DNA from: CAYLPJ01 sp964385465
GTDB taxonomy: Bacteria > Planctomycetota > Phycisphaerae > SM23-33
Direction of reading: 5' to 3'
Length of the DNA: 54,332 nucleotides
NCBI GenBank assembly: GCA_964385465.1
Contig: CAYLPJ010000045.1
Coordinates: forward strand, 1-54,332
The notes under the pieces were generated by a model. The model saw only the letters and a list, made by a program, of their open reading frames with translations. It ran no database searches and was not told the DNA's origin. Shown piece by piece: positions 45,005-53,289 of this stretch; within the stretch, counting starts at the first letter, position 1; every line of letters begins with the position of its first letter. A program made the translations under genes and the position numbers.

Positions 45005-46300
45005 ATGCATGCGACACGATGGACAATACCGGCCGCGATGGTCGCCGTCCTGGTGGCAACCGGGCCTGTTGCCGCCCAGCCGGCCGACGCCGGAGGCGCC
45101 GACGACGAGCCCGCGGTGATCGACCTGGGCCGGCTGGAACGGTTGACCGATCCGGGCGATCCCGGCGCCGACCGCGGCGTCGAGGACGACCTGGACAAGC
45201 TGCTCGCCGACCTCAGCCCTCAGGACGTCCAGCGGCTGATCCAGGAGGCCGTCTCGTCCCGCCTGAAGGTCGAGCGAGCCCAGGCCGCCGAGGAGATGAA
45301 GCAGGACCTGCTGGCCTTGCCCGAGGACGTGGACGAGGCGGTCAAGCTGCTGAACACCAAGCCGGCGAACACGCAGAAGGACAACGTCGACCGCATCCTC
45401 AAGGCGTTCGCCCTGGTGGACCCGCGGTTCGGCAAGGCGCTGCGCCTGCTGAAGCAGAAGAAGTACGCCGAGGCCGCCGAGGCCGTCGAGAAGGACCTCA
45501 ACGTCCAGGAGGCCACCTACCGCAACGCCGGGCGGTACACCCTCTACGCCCGCGCCCTTGCCGGAGCGGAGAAGCCCTACGAGGCCGCCGAGGCCTACCA
45601 GAAGCTGCTGGTGAACATGGCCGACCGGATCAGTTTCGCGGCCGCGGCGGCGTTGGAGTCCGCCCGCCTGTACGAGAGGATGGACCGGTTCACCTACGCC
45701 GGGCAGATGTACCAGTACGCGGTGGTGCATTACGGCCTGACGCTGGACGAGGAGACGCTGGACGAAATCGACGCGAAGCTCAAGCAGTACGCGACGGTCG
45801 CGCGCGATCCCCTTGCGTGGGCGGAGAAGGAAATGGGCGACGTCCGCCGCCGCCTCGCCGAGGCCGACAGCGGCAAGGAGACCCAGGAGAAGGAAGAGCG
45901 GATCGTGGCGGTCATCACGGACCTGATCAAGACCGCCGAGGAGCGCCAGCAGCAGGGCCAGGGGCAGGGCCAGGGCCAGCAAAGGCAGCGCCAGCAGCGG
46001 CAGGGACAAGGCCAGGGACAAGGCCAGGGGCAGGGGCAGGGCAGCAGCCAAGGCCGCCCGAAGGGCACCAATCAGCCGTCCAGCCCCGCCAAAGTCAGCG
46101 CGGTCGTCCCCGGCGCCGTGGCCCGGCCGACCAAGCAGAGCCAGCAGCGGCAGACGTCGGAATCCGGGGACTGGTCCAACCTTCCGCCGCGGGAGCGACA
46201 GCGGCTGGAGCAGCTCCGCAAGAAGGTCATGTCCGAACGCTACCGCGACCTGATCCGCAAGTACCGCACCAAGGTCGCCGAGAATGCCGACGGCGAGTAA
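45005..46300 (+). CDS. Exported TPR protein with GQ-rich tract
   Basis: A 431-residue protein. The signal peptide (about 1-24, ending VAAQ) leads to an acidic segment (ESVIDLGRL-like, rich in D), then TPR-type helices (about 100-290) such as LRLLKQKKYAEAAEAVEKDL and KPYEAAEAYQKLLVNMADR. A low-complexity run of GQ and RQ dipeptides (about 315-348) follows. A basic C-terminal segment ends in LSERYRDLIRKYRTKVAE-like helices (MSERYRDLIRKY). AGGAG seven bases before the ATG is a good ribosome site. It follows the coiled-coil gene by 32 bp and is probably its periplasmic partner. Confidence 0.78.
   Translation: MHATRWTIPAAMVAVLVATGPVAAQPADAGGADDEPAVIDLGRLERLTDPGDPGADRGVEDDLDKLLADLSPQDVQRLIQEAVSSRLKVERAQAAEEMKQDLLALPEDVDEAVKLLNTKPANTQKDNVDRILKAFALVDPRFGKALRLLKQKKYAEAAEAVEKDLNVQEATYRNAGRYTLYARALAGAEKPYEAAEAYQKLLVNMADRISFAAAAALESARLYERMDRFTYAGQMYQYAVVHYGLTLDEETLDEIDAKLKQYATVARDPLAWAEKEMGDVRRRLAEADSGKETQEKEERIVAVITDLIKTAEERQQQGQGQGQGQQRQRQQRQGQGQGQGQGQGQGSSQGRPKGTNQPSSPAKVSAVVPGAVARPTKQSQQRQTSESGDWSNLPPRERQRLEQLRKKVMSERYRDLIRKYRTKVAENADGE
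45949..46047 (+). repeat. 6-bp GGNCAG-type repeats encoding a GQ tract
   Basis: Repeated CAGGGC/CAGGGG/CAAGGC units encode GQ and RQ dipeptides in frame. It is the second low-complexity tract of the array and has the same residue bias as the neighbouring GGQS tract. Confidence 0.7.
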
Positions 46301-46310
46301 GGACGCGCCC

Positions 46311-47504
46311 GTGCGATCGATGTGCTGCATCGCGATCCTGCTGTCCGCGGCCCTGGCAGCCGCGGGAGATGTCCGCGTCGAGACGATCGACGCCGGCCCC
46401 GTCGCCGGCGAGCTGACCGCTATCGACGCCAACAGCGTCACCGTGCGGACCGAGAAGGGCCCTCGGAAGCTCGACCGCGCCGGCGTGCTGGACATCCGCC
46501 TTCGCGATGTGCCCGACCCGATGGCCGCGCGGCGAGGCAGGCCCGTGGTGCGCCTCGCGGGCGGGGACGCGCTGGCCCTCCGCGATCTGGCCGTCGCCGG
46601 CGGCAAGCTCGTCGCCGACAGCCCCGTCTTCGGACGCGTCACCATCGGCCTCGACGCCGTCAGCGTGATCTACCTGCCCCCGGTCGAACAATCCGCCGCG
46701 GAACTGGAGGCCGCCTACCGCGACCGCAACCTGCCCGCCGCCGCCGGGGACCGGCTGGTCGTCGCCCGCCCGGGCAAGGGCATGCTGCCCGTCGACGGCG
46801 TCGTGCAGGCGATCGGCCCGAAACGCGTCACCATACGCTGGCGCGACCGCCCGCGCCAGGTCGCACGCGACAGCGTGCGCATCATCCGCCTGGCCGAGGT
46901 CGGCGGCCGCGAGACCACGCGGAAGGGCTCCCTCGTCGGGCGCGACGGTTCCCGGGCCGGCTTCACCAGGCTTCTCTATGCCGACGGCCTGTTCGTGATG
47001 ACCTCTCCGGCCTTCGGCGAGCGGAAGGTGAAGGCGTCCCGCGTCGCGGCCGTTCGCCTGGCTTCCGAGGACATCGTCGAGCTGTCGTCCCTCGAGCCCG
47101 CCGCGGTGAAGGAGCAGGGGTTCTTCGCCGCGACGTTCGCGCACCGCAGGAACCTGTCGGTAGGGGGCAAGCCGCTACGGCTGAGCGGGCGGACTTACCG
47201 CACGGGCCTCGGCCTGCACAGCATGTGCGAGCTGCTGTATCAGCTTGACGGCGAATACTCGAAGTTCGTCGCGACGGTCGGTATCGACGATGCCGTTCGC
47301 CCCCACGGGGACGCGACGGTGACCTTTCTCGCCGACGGTCGACCCGTCGGCAAGCCGCTACGGGTTACCGGCACGTCCGAGCCGGAACAGGTGCGGCTGA
47401 ACCTCGACGGGGTCAAGGTGTTCCTCATCCGCGTGGACTTCGGCGAGGACGGGCTTGGATTCTCCGACCACGTGGACCTCGCGGCGGCGCGGTTGATTCG
47501 CTGA
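46311..47504 (+). CDS. Exported NPCBM/NEW2 domain protein
   Basis: About 397 residues from GTG 46311. TAAGGA seven bases upstream and an immediate signal peptide (MRSMCCIAILLSAALAAAG) favour this start over ATG 46284, which would overlap the TPR gene by 17 bp. The middle contains three similar beta-rich segments (SVTVRTEKGPRKLDRAGVLDIRL, KRVTIRWRDRPRQVARDSVRIIRL, RKVKASRVAAVRL), as in small repeated SH3/Lsm-like modules. The C-terminal domain is NPCBM-like: YRTGLGLHSMCELLYQLDGEYSKFVATVGIDD with a closing RVDFGEDGLGFSDHVDLAAARLI. NPCBM domains bind carbohydrates at the cell surface. It closes the array. Confidence 0.75.
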   Translation: MRSMCCIAILLSAALAAAGDVRVETIDAGPVAGELTAIDANSVTVRTEKGPRKLDRAGVLDIRLRDVPDPMAARRGRPVVRLAGGDALALRDLAVAGGKLVADSPVFGRVTIGLDAVSVIYLPPVEQSAAELEAAYRDRNLPAAAGDRLVVARPGKGMLPVDGVVQAIGPKRVTIRWRDRPRQVARDSVRIIRLAEVGGRETTRKGSLVGRDGSRAGFTRLLYADGLFVMTSPAFGERKVKASRVAAVRLASEDIVELSSLEPAAVKEQGFFAATFAHRRNLSVGGKPLRLSGRTYRTGLGLHSMCELLYQLDGEYSKFVATVGIDDAVRPHGDATVTFLADGRPVGKPLRVTGTSEPEQVRLNLDGVKVFLIRVDFGEDGLGFSDHVDLAAARLIR

Positions 47505-47564
47505 GGGACTCTGCCGCGAGGCGCTCGCGCCCCGACGGGCGCGTTACAACGCCATACTGGACCT

Positions 47565-48503
47565 ATGCCCGCTACCAACGACCTTACAGAGACGGCCCTT
47601 TCCCTGGCGCGCGAGGCGGGGTTCGTCCGTGCGGGCGTGGCCCCGGCGGGAGAGGTCTCGGACGCCGGTCGCTTTGACGATTGGCTGGATCGGGGCTTCC
47701 ACGGCACGATGGACTACATGACCCGCCACGCCCCGCTGCGCCGCCGGCCCGACGCCCTCGTTCCCGGCGCCCGCAGCGTGCTCTGCCTCGCCGCCGCCTA
47801 TGCCCCCGCCAGCGAGGAGCCTGCAGAGCAGCTCGTCGCCCGCTACGCCCGAGGCCGCGACTACCACCGCGTGCTCAAGCGCCGCTGCCATGCGCTGATG
47901 GACCGCCTGCGTCAGCTCGCCGGGGACTTCGCCGGCCGCGCGTTCGTGGACACTGCCCCCGTGCTGGAACGCTCGCTCGCCGTCCGCGCCGGTCTCGGCT
48001 GGATCGGGCGCAACCGCTGCCTCACCGTGCCCGGCGTGGGCAGCTACGTGTTTCTCTGTGAGATCGTCAGCGAGCTTCCGCTTCGCCCGTCCGAGCCGGC
48101 CGCCGGCGGCTGCGACGCCTGCGGCGCCTGCGTCCGCGCCTGCCCGACCGGCGCGTTGACGGGCGACGGCCTGGACGCGCGGCGCTGCATCAGCTACCTG
48201 ACCGTCGAGCACCGCGGCCCGATCCCCGCCGAGCTTCGCGCTCGCATGGGCCGCCGCCTGATCGGCTGCGACGCCTGCCAGGCCGCCTGCCCGCACAACC
48301 GCACGGGCGCCGACCACACCGACCCGGCTCTGGCGCCTTCGGGCGCCCCCTTGCGCGGTGCGACCGCCGAAGAGATCCTGCACTGGACGGCCGGCGATTG
48401 GGACGCCGCCACGCGCGGCTCGGCTGCCCGGCGTGCATCGCACGCCATGTTCCTCCGCAACGCCGCCGTCGTTGCGGCGAACGCCGAGAACGGGGTGCGC
48501 TGA
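47565..48503 (+). CDS. queG: Epoxyqueuosine reductase QueG
   Basis: A 312-residue protein. It reduces epoxyqueuosine in tRNA to queuosine with cobalamin and two 4Fe-4S clusters. The catalytic Asp is D129 in FVDTAPVLERSLAVRAGLGWIG. Cluster ligands are C183, C186, C189, C193 and C208, C235, C238, C242 (CDACGACVRACP and CDACQAACPHN). The C-terminal HEAT-like extension of the 380-residue E. coli enzyme is missing, as in many bacteria. No Shine-Dalgarno sequence precedes ATG 47565, but a CATACT -10-like box ends seven bases before it. Other queuosine genes are not in the window. Confidence 0.93.
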   Translation: MPATNDLTETALSLAREAGFVRAGVAPAGEVSDAGRFDDWLDRGFHGTMDYMTRHAPLRRRPDALVPGARSVLCLAAAYAPASEEPAEQLVARYARGRDYHRVLKRRCHALMDRLRQLAGDFAGRAFVDTAPVLERSLAVRAGLGWIGRNRCLTVPGVGSYVFLCEIVSELPLRPSEPAAGGCDACGACVRACPTGALTGDGLDARRCISYLTVEHRGPIPAELRARMGRRLIGCDACQAACPHNRTGADHTDPALAPSGAPLRGATAEEILHWTAGDWDAATRGSAARRASHAMFLRNAAVVAANAENGVR

Positions 48504-48523
48504 CCGCCTGCCGGGCGGGGGTC

Positions 48524-48552
48524 TCAACAAACCTGCCCGCGGCCGCTACAAT
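48524..48552 (+). promoter_or_regulatory. Putative xseA promoter
   Basis: TCAACA (48524-48529) and TACAAT (48547-48552) are 17 bp apart, a good match. The predicted start of transcription coincides with the xseA ATG (48559), which implies a leaderless mRNA. Confidence 0.5.
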
Positions 48553-48558
48553 GCCGGC

Positions 48559-50178
48559 ATGTGTGCTCGACGAAACCCGTTTTTCGATTTCGACCCGTCC
48601 CGGGCCCGCGGCCCGACCGACTCGCCGGACGTCGGCGAGGCCGGCGCCCCCGACGAGCCGCGCTCCGCCGACGCCGGGCCGATCTCCGTCTCGCGACTGG
48701 TCTCGCGGATCAAGCTGGCGCTCGGGCAGGCGTTCCCGGACCGCGTGACCGTGGTAGGGGAGGTCAGCAACTTCAAGCGGCACGACTCGGGGCACCTCTA
48801 CTTCCGGCTCAAGGACGCCGACGCGTCGATCGACGCGGTGATGTTCCGCCGCGCCGCCGGCAAGCTCCGTTTCGAGCCGGCCGACGGGCTGGAGGTCGTC
48901 GCCGAAGGCCGCGTCGACGTTTACGATGTCCGCGGGCAACTCCAGGTCTACGTCGAGCGGATGACGCCCAAGGGCGCCGGAGCGCTGGAACTGGCCTTCC
49001 GCCAGCTCAAGGAGAAGCTCCAGGGGGAGGGTCTGTTCGATCCGGCCCGCAAGAAGCCCCTGCCGGCTTTCCCGCGTGCCCTCGGCGTGATCACCAGTGC
49101 GACCGGGGCGGCCCTTCGGGACATCCGCCGGACGCTCGTCCGCCGCTGGCCGGCGGCCGAAGTCTACCTGCTGCCCTCCCTCGTGCAGGGCAAGGCCGCC
49201 GCCGGGCAGCTTGCCGAGTCCGTCCGCCTGCTCGATGCCAACGCCGGGCGGCTGGGTATCGACGTCATCATCCTGGGGCGAGGAGGCGGCAGCCTGGAGG
49301 ACCTCTGGGCATTCAACGAGGAGGCCGTCGCCCGGGCCGTCTTCGCCGCCCGGACGCCGATCATCAGCGGCGTCGGCCATGAAGTCGATGTGACCATCTG
49401 CGACCTCGCCGCCGACGCCCGAGCTGCCACGCCCACCGCCGCGGCCGAGATGGCCGTGCCCGACCGACAGGCGGTCGCCGACCAGGTGGACACCCTCGCC
49501 GCCCGGCTGACGCGATTGATCCGCCAGCGGCTGGAGAGGGCGGAGGCTGACCTGGCCGGGATATGCCGAAGCGTCGTCTTCCGCGACCCGGCCGCGAGAC
49601 TCCGCACGCAGAGCCAGCGGCTGGATGAGCTTCGCCACCGCCTCGGGGCGGGCGAGCGCCAGCGACTGTCCCACGGCCGGGAGGCCCTGGCCGACCCGGC
49701 GCGGCGTCTGGCGCGGCACAACCCGGCAAGGCTTCACGAGCGGGCGGCGGCGACGCTGGCCAGATGGACCGGCCGGCTGGCCTGGGCACTCGGCGCCCGC
49801 AGCAAGCAGGCGGGGGATGCCTTGGTCACGGCGGCGGGTCGGCTGCGGTCGGCGACGCCGGCCCACCGCGTGCGGCTGGCCCGCCAGCGGGTGGACGCCG
49901 CGGCCCGGCAGTTGGAGGCGATGACCTACCGCAGCGTGTTGAATCGCGGGTTCAGCTTGACGCGGTCGGCCGAGGGGGCCATCCTTCGCAGCACCGCCGA
50001 CGCCCCGCCCGGATCGGTGGTGGAGACGGAACTGGCGGACGGGCGGTTCCGCAGCAAGGTCGAGGGCGGCCCGGCAGAGACGGCCGGGACGGAGCCCCCC
50101 AAGCCCGCGCCGCGGCGAAGACGCAGGCGGCGGGCCCAGGACGACGGCCCGCTGGACGGCCCGACGCTGTTCGACTAG
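48559..50178 (+). CDS. xseA: Exodeoxyribonuclease VII large subunit
   Basis: About 539 residues. The OB-fold DNA-binding domain spans about 40-140 (SVSRLVSRIKLALGQAFPDRVTVVGEVSNF, HLYFRLKDADASIDAVMF). The catalytic region follows with LGVITSATGAALRDI, IILGRGGGSLEDLWAFNEE and PIISGVGHEVDVTICD, then a long coiled coil. The 45-residue N-terminal extension (rich in P, D and A) precedes the usual start, which lies near residue 40. The C-terminus is LDGPTLFD. The stop codon is T from the gene plus AG from the inverted repeat at 50177. It pairs with xseB 180 bp downstream. Confidence 0.93.
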   Translation: MCARRNPFFDFDPSRARGPTDSPDVGEAGAPDEPRSADAGPISVSRLVSRIKLALGQAFPDRVTVVGEVSNFKRHDSGHLYFRLKDADASIDAVMFRRAAGKLRFEPADGLEVVAEGRVDVYDVRGQLQVYVERMTPKGAGALELAFRQLKEKLQGEGLFDPARKKPLPAFPRALGVITSATGAALRDIRRTLVRRWPAAEVYLLPSLVQGKAAAGQLAESVRLLDANAGRLGIDVIILGRGGGSLEDLWAFNEEAVARAVFAARTPIISGVGHEVDVTICDLAADARAATPTAAAEMAVPDRQAVADQVDTLAARLTRLIRQRLERAEADLAGICRSVVFRDPAARLRTQSQRLDELRHRLGAGERQRLSHGREALADPARRLARHNPARLHERAAATLARWTGRLAWALGARSKQAGDALVTAAGRLRSATPAHRVRLARQRVDAAARQLEAMTYRSVLNRGFSLTRSAEGAILRSTADAPPGSVVETELADGRFRSKVEGGPAETAGTEPPKPAPRRRRRRRAQDDGPLDGPTLFD

Positions 50179-50340
50179 GCTGTGTCTGATATATCCAATC
50201 CGGGCTTCGAGCGTGCTGGATCGCGTCTGGCGGCGTCCGCCCGCATCGGTGATTCGCAGCGGAACCGCCTGCTTCGGCGTCCTTGCCAGCCACGAACCAG
50301 CCCGCGCTCGGGCCGCGGAGCGATCTATCAGACACAGCCT
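50177..50340. mobile_element. 164-bp inverted-repeat element (MITE-like) between xseA and xseB
   Basis: AGGCTGTGTCTGATA at 50177-50191 and its perfect complement TATCAGACACAGCCT at 50326-50340 bound a 164-bp segment. Extended inward, the arms match over 19 bp with one mismatch, and weaker complementarity continues (GAGCG..GCTGG). No transposase frame is inside. No clear target duplication is seen at the edges. A non-autonomous transposon remnant is the best reading; a long-loop transcriptional hairpin is the alternative. Confidence 0.6.
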
Positions 50341-50358
50341 GGCCGACGAGGAGCAACC

Positions 50359-50634
50359 ATGACCGAGGAACAGACGCCGCGGGACGGCGAGACGAAGCTG
50401 ACGTTCGAGCAGGCCCTGGAGAAGCTCGAGGGGATCGTGACGGCCATCGAGGAAGGGGAGGTCTCGCTGGAGGAGTCGATCGAGAAGTATGCCGAGGGCA
50501 TCGAGCTGGTCAAGCGCTGCCGCGTCATCCTCGCCCGTGCCGAGAAGAAGATCCAGCTTCTCGACCGCGGCGAGGGGGAGGACTTGGAGGTCGACGGCGA
50601 GCTCGACGAGCCGGAGGGCGGCGAGGAGGCGTAG
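50359..50634 (+). CDS. xseB: Exodeoxyribonuclease VII small subunit
   Basis: A 91-residue protein of typical XseB size. The helical hairpin core TFEQALEKLEGIVTAIEEGEVSLEESIEKYAEG is followed by LVKRCRVILARAEKKIQLL and an acidic tail. It binds the XseA coiled coil to form the exonuclease VII holoenzyme. GAGGAG six bases before ATG 50359 is the ribosome site and starts about six bases outside the inverted-repeat element. xseB is therefore separated from xseA by that element, whereas these two genes usually abut or overlap. Confidence 0.92.
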   Translation: MTEEQTPRDGETKLTFEQALEKLEGIVTAIEEGEVSLEESIEKYAEGIELVKRCRVILARAEKKIQLLDRGEGEDLEVDGELDEPEGGEEA

Positions 50635-50639
50635 CGGCA

Positions 50640-50668
50640 TTGCACGCGCGGCGCGACCGGCCTAGAAT
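50640..50668 (+). promoter_or_regulatory. Promoter of the amidohydrolase gene
   Basis: TTGCAC (50640-50645) and TAGAAT (50663-50668) are 17 bp apart, six bases after the xseB stop. The predicted leader is about 33 nt. Confidence 0.55.
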
Positions 50669-50707
50669 ACCCGCGTTCGGACGGCCCCGCCGTCCGCAGA
50701 CACCGAG

Positions 50708-51601
50708 ATGCCCATGATCGTCGATTGCCACACGCACATCTGGTCGGACCCGGCCCAGCTAGGCCGGGGCGGGGCGGAGTTCATCCGCCGCCAGAGCGGG
50801 CAGGCGCAGGTCGCCGCCGGGCCGGCCGACCACGCCCTCGCCGCCGAATGCGTCGACCGCTCGCTCGTCATGGCCCTGCGCAGCGTGGACCTCGACGCCG
50901 AGGTGCCCAACGAGTACGTCGGCGAGTACGTCGCCGCCCACACCGACCGCATGATCGGCGTGGCGGCGGTGGACCCGGCCGAGGACGGCGCGACCGAACG
51001 CGCAAACGAGTTGCTCGACCGGGCGGAGTTCCGCGGACTGACGGTCAGCCCGGCCCTTCAGAACCACCACCCGGCCGACAGCCGTGCGATGGCGATCTAC
51101 GAGCTCGCCGACCGCCGGGGCGTGCCGGTGTTTTTCTACCAGAGCACCCACTTTCCGACGATGGGACGGATGGAGTACGCCCGCCCGTCACTTCTGGACG
51201 AGGTGGCGCGGGACTTTCCGGACCTGGTGCTGGTGGTCTCCTCGCTGGGGCACCCGTGGATCGAGGAGGGCATCGCCCTGCTGGGCAAGCACCCGAGGGT
51301 TTTCGGCGACATCTCGGGGATCGTTCACCGCCCGTGGCAGGCCTACAACGCCCTCGTGCTGGCCCATCAGTTCAACGTGATGGACAAGGTGCTGTTCGGC
51401 AGCGATTTTCCGTATTCGACCGCGGCCGACGCGATCAAATGCGTCTACCGAATGCACGAGGTGACCCAGGGCACGAATCTGCCCTCGGTGCCGCGCGAGG
51501 CCCTGCGGAGCATGGTGGAGCGCGATGCCCTGGCGGCGCTGGGCATCTCGCGTCCCGGCGAAGGCCCAGCCGAAGAGCCCGAGGACGAGGATGTGATCTG
51601 A
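50708..51601 (+). CDS. Amidohydrolase-2 family metal-dependent hydrolase
   Basis: A 297-residue TIM-barrel enzyme. HTH in VDCHTHIW supplies the first two metal ligands. Later positions are seen in VFFYQSTHFP, VSSLGHPWIEEG and the metal-binding Asp in LFGSDFPYS. This pattern fits the amidohydrolase-2 group, which includes decarboxylases and lactonases such as ACMSD-like enzymes. The start is ATG 50708 or ATG 50714; no clear ribosome site separates them. It is probably cytoplasmic. The substrate is not evident from neighbours. Confidence 0.82.
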   Translation: MPMIVDCHTHIWSDPAQLGRGGAEFIRRQSGQAQVAAGPADHALAAECVDRSLVMALRSVDLDAEVPNEYVGEYVAAHTDRMIGVAAVDPAEDGATERANELLDRAEFRGLTVSPALQNHHPADSRAMAIYELADRRGVPVFFYQSTHFPTMGRMEYARPSLLDEVARDFPDLVLVVSSLGHPWIEEGIALLGKHPRVFGDISGIVHRPWQAYNALVLAHQFNVMDKVLFGSDFPYSTAADAIKCVYRMHEVTQGTNLPSVPREALRSMVERDALAALGISRPGEGPAEEPEDEDVI

Positions 51602-51640
51602 CCGTGAGCCCCGACGTCTCACCGCAGGGCCGTTGCGGGA

Positions 51641-51669
51641 TGGACTCCGCCAGGGCGGCGCGGTAGGCT
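51641..51669 (+). promoter_or_regulatory. Putative promoter of the lipoprotein gene
   Basis: TGGACT (51641-51646) and TAGGCT (51664-51669) are 17 bp apart in the 116-bp gap before the lipoprotein gene. The predicted leader is about 42 nt and contains AAGGAG. Confidence 0.45.
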
Positions 51670-51717
51670 GAAAGGCATGGATGCCGCCGGCAGGTCGTCG
51701 GCGACAAGGAGCGCGAT

Positions 51718-52632
51718 ATGACACGCTGGACACTGCGACTGAGCGTAGCGGCCCTGCTGGCCGCCGGGTGCCTCCTCGGCTGCGAAAGCGATGCGCCGCC
51801 GGAGGAGACCGCCGAGTTCGACCCCACCATCGACGCGCCGCCGACCAACTTGGTGGCCACGCCCGAGAGCGGCCTCGTCGCCGACCAGGGCAGGCTGGCC
51901 CAGGCCTCCGCCGCCGCCGTGAGGACCACGCGCGACGACACCGGCTCGGACGCCGCCGCGCCGTCGGTGACCAACAAGAATATCACCGACGTCCGCGAGA
52001 TCATGGACGGGCTGATCGAGTCCGGCAAGACCGGGCAGATGTCGGCCGTGCTCCAGTACCTCCAGGATGACGACGCCGAGCAGATGCGTTCGGCCATCGG
52101 CGCGCTGGCGAAGCTGTCCACGCAGGCGACGGAGTTCGAGAAGGCGGTCAAGGAGATCCTCGCCCTCGAGGCCGTACCCGCCTCGATCAAGCAGGCGCTC
52201 AACAAGGGCGAGGGCGGCGGGCCGATGCTGGCCAGCCTCGGTGATCTGTCGCCGGACATGCTCGAGTACAGCAGCGACGGCTCGACCGTTACGGTCAAGG
52301 ACATGGACCGCGAGTTGACCTTTACGAAGGTCGGCGAGACCTGGAAGATCGACCTCAGCGATGCGGACACCCAGCGTTACGCCGCCCTGGCGGACCTGGC
52401 CGAGACGCAGGCCAAGTTCGTCCAGACGCTCACCGACGGCATAAAGGACGGGGCGATCACCCAGCACAACATCGACGAGAAGGGCATGGCCCTGATGGAG
52501 GAGATGATCAGCCCGGCCATGCAGAAGTACAAGGACGCCGCCTCCGGCGCGGGCGCCGCGCCGGCCGCGCCCGCCGGCGGCGGGGACGCCGCCCCTGCCG
52601 GCGGCGCGCCCGCCGATCTCCCCGGCATGTAG
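51718..52632 (+). CDS. Lipoprotein of unknown function
   Basis: A 304-residue protein. The lipoprotein signal ends in two candidate lipoboxes, LAAGC at C18 and LLGC at C22. A low-complexity region (about 25-80, rich in T, A and D) is followed by a mostly helical domain (about 85-275) with DGLIESGKTGQMSAVLQYL and TVTVKDMDRELTFTKVGETWKIDL. The latter is a small beta stretch like those in DUF4878/NTF2-type secreted domains. The C-terminus is Ala/Pro/Gly-rich. AAGGAG seven bases before the ATG is the ribosome site. It has its own probable promoter. Confidence 0.7.
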   Translation: MTRWTLRLSVAALLAAGCLLGCESDAPPEETAEFDPTIDAPPTNLVATPESGLVADQGRLAQASAAAVRTTRDDTGSDAAAPSVTNKNITDVREIMDGLIESGKTGQMSAVLQYLQDDDAEQMRSAIGALAKLSTQATEFEKAVKEILALEAVPASIKQALNKGEGGGPMLASLGDLSPDMLEYSSDGSTVTVKDMDRELTFTKVGETWKIDLSDADTQRYAALADLAETQAKFVQTLTDGIKDGAITQHNIDEKGMALMEEMISPAMQKYKDAASGAGAAPAAPAGGGDAAPAGGAPADLPGM

Positions 52633-52675
52633 CGGCCCTCGCCGGCCGACGCGCCGTGCGGAGGTCCCCCGAGAG

Positions 52676-53269
52676 ATGGATGCACCTCTGACGCTACGCA
52701 CGCCGACGGAACTGCTTTACTACCTGAGGGTCGCGCCCTGCGCCCGCTGCGAACACGGTCCGCTGCAACTCCGGGAGCCCGCCGATCAGTGGCACCGCGG
52801 GAAGCCCGACCGCGCCGCCGACGTCCGGGTCTGCTGCGCCCACTGTGGCCAGGTCACCACGCTGGCGGTGCGGTGGGACCGCGACGCCGGCGATGACCCC
52901 GAGGAGTGCATCAACCCGGCCGAGCGACCCAGCGAGGCCGTCGATCTCGCCCAGTGGGTGAGCCTCTACTACCTGTTCGCCGAGCAGGCCGACGCCGCGG
53001 ATACCCCCGCCGGAACCCGCCGTGCCGCCGGCCGTGCCCGACTGTGCCTCGCCGAAGCGCTGAAGTTCTACGATGACGGCGAGCTGCCGCCGGAGACCGC
53101 GCTGTTCAGCGAGTCCTCCCGGGCGGCCTTCGAGGCCAACCCGGCCAATTACGCCCGGACGCGCCTGCGAGAGCTCCAGGCGATGCTGCCGGTGCCGATG
53201 CCCGGGCACGCACACGCCGACGCGCCCGACGCCGCCGCCGCCGACCGGCCCTGGTGGAAGTTCTGGTAG
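52676..53269 (+). CDS. Zinc-ribbon protein of unknown function
   Basis: A 197-residue soluble protein. Cys pairs CARC (near residue 22) and CAHC (near residue 53) form a likely zinc ribbon in the first 60 residues. The middle is helical (LAQWVSLYYLFAEQADAAD, RRAAGRARLCLAEALKFYDD). A tryptophan-rich tail ends DRPWWKFW. The GGAGG upstream of the ATG is a ribosome site. The GTPase gene starts 20 bp after its stop, so the two probably share a transcript. The family is not recognised beyond the motif. Confidence 0.65.
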   Translation: MDAPLTLRTPTELLYYLRVAPCARCEHGPLQLREPADQWHRGKPDRAADVRVCCAHCGQVTTLAVRWDRDAGDDPEECINPAERPSEAVDLAQWVSLYYLFAEQADAADTPAGTRRAAGRARLCLAEALKFYDDGELPPETALFSESSRAAFEANPANYARTRLRELQAMLPVPMPGHAHADAPDAAAADRPWWKFW

Positions 53270-53289
53270 CACGCCGCCGAAGGAGCCCC

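Noticed and set aside
46284..46310. ATG 46284 as the start of the NPCBM gene
   Set aside because: It would add nine hydrophilic residues before the signal peptide and overlap the previous gene, while GTG 46311 has a well-placed TAAGGA.
50177..50340. Rho-independent terminator of xseA
   Set aside because: The arms are 134 bp apart and no T-run follows, so a terminator is a poor explanation for the inverted repeat.
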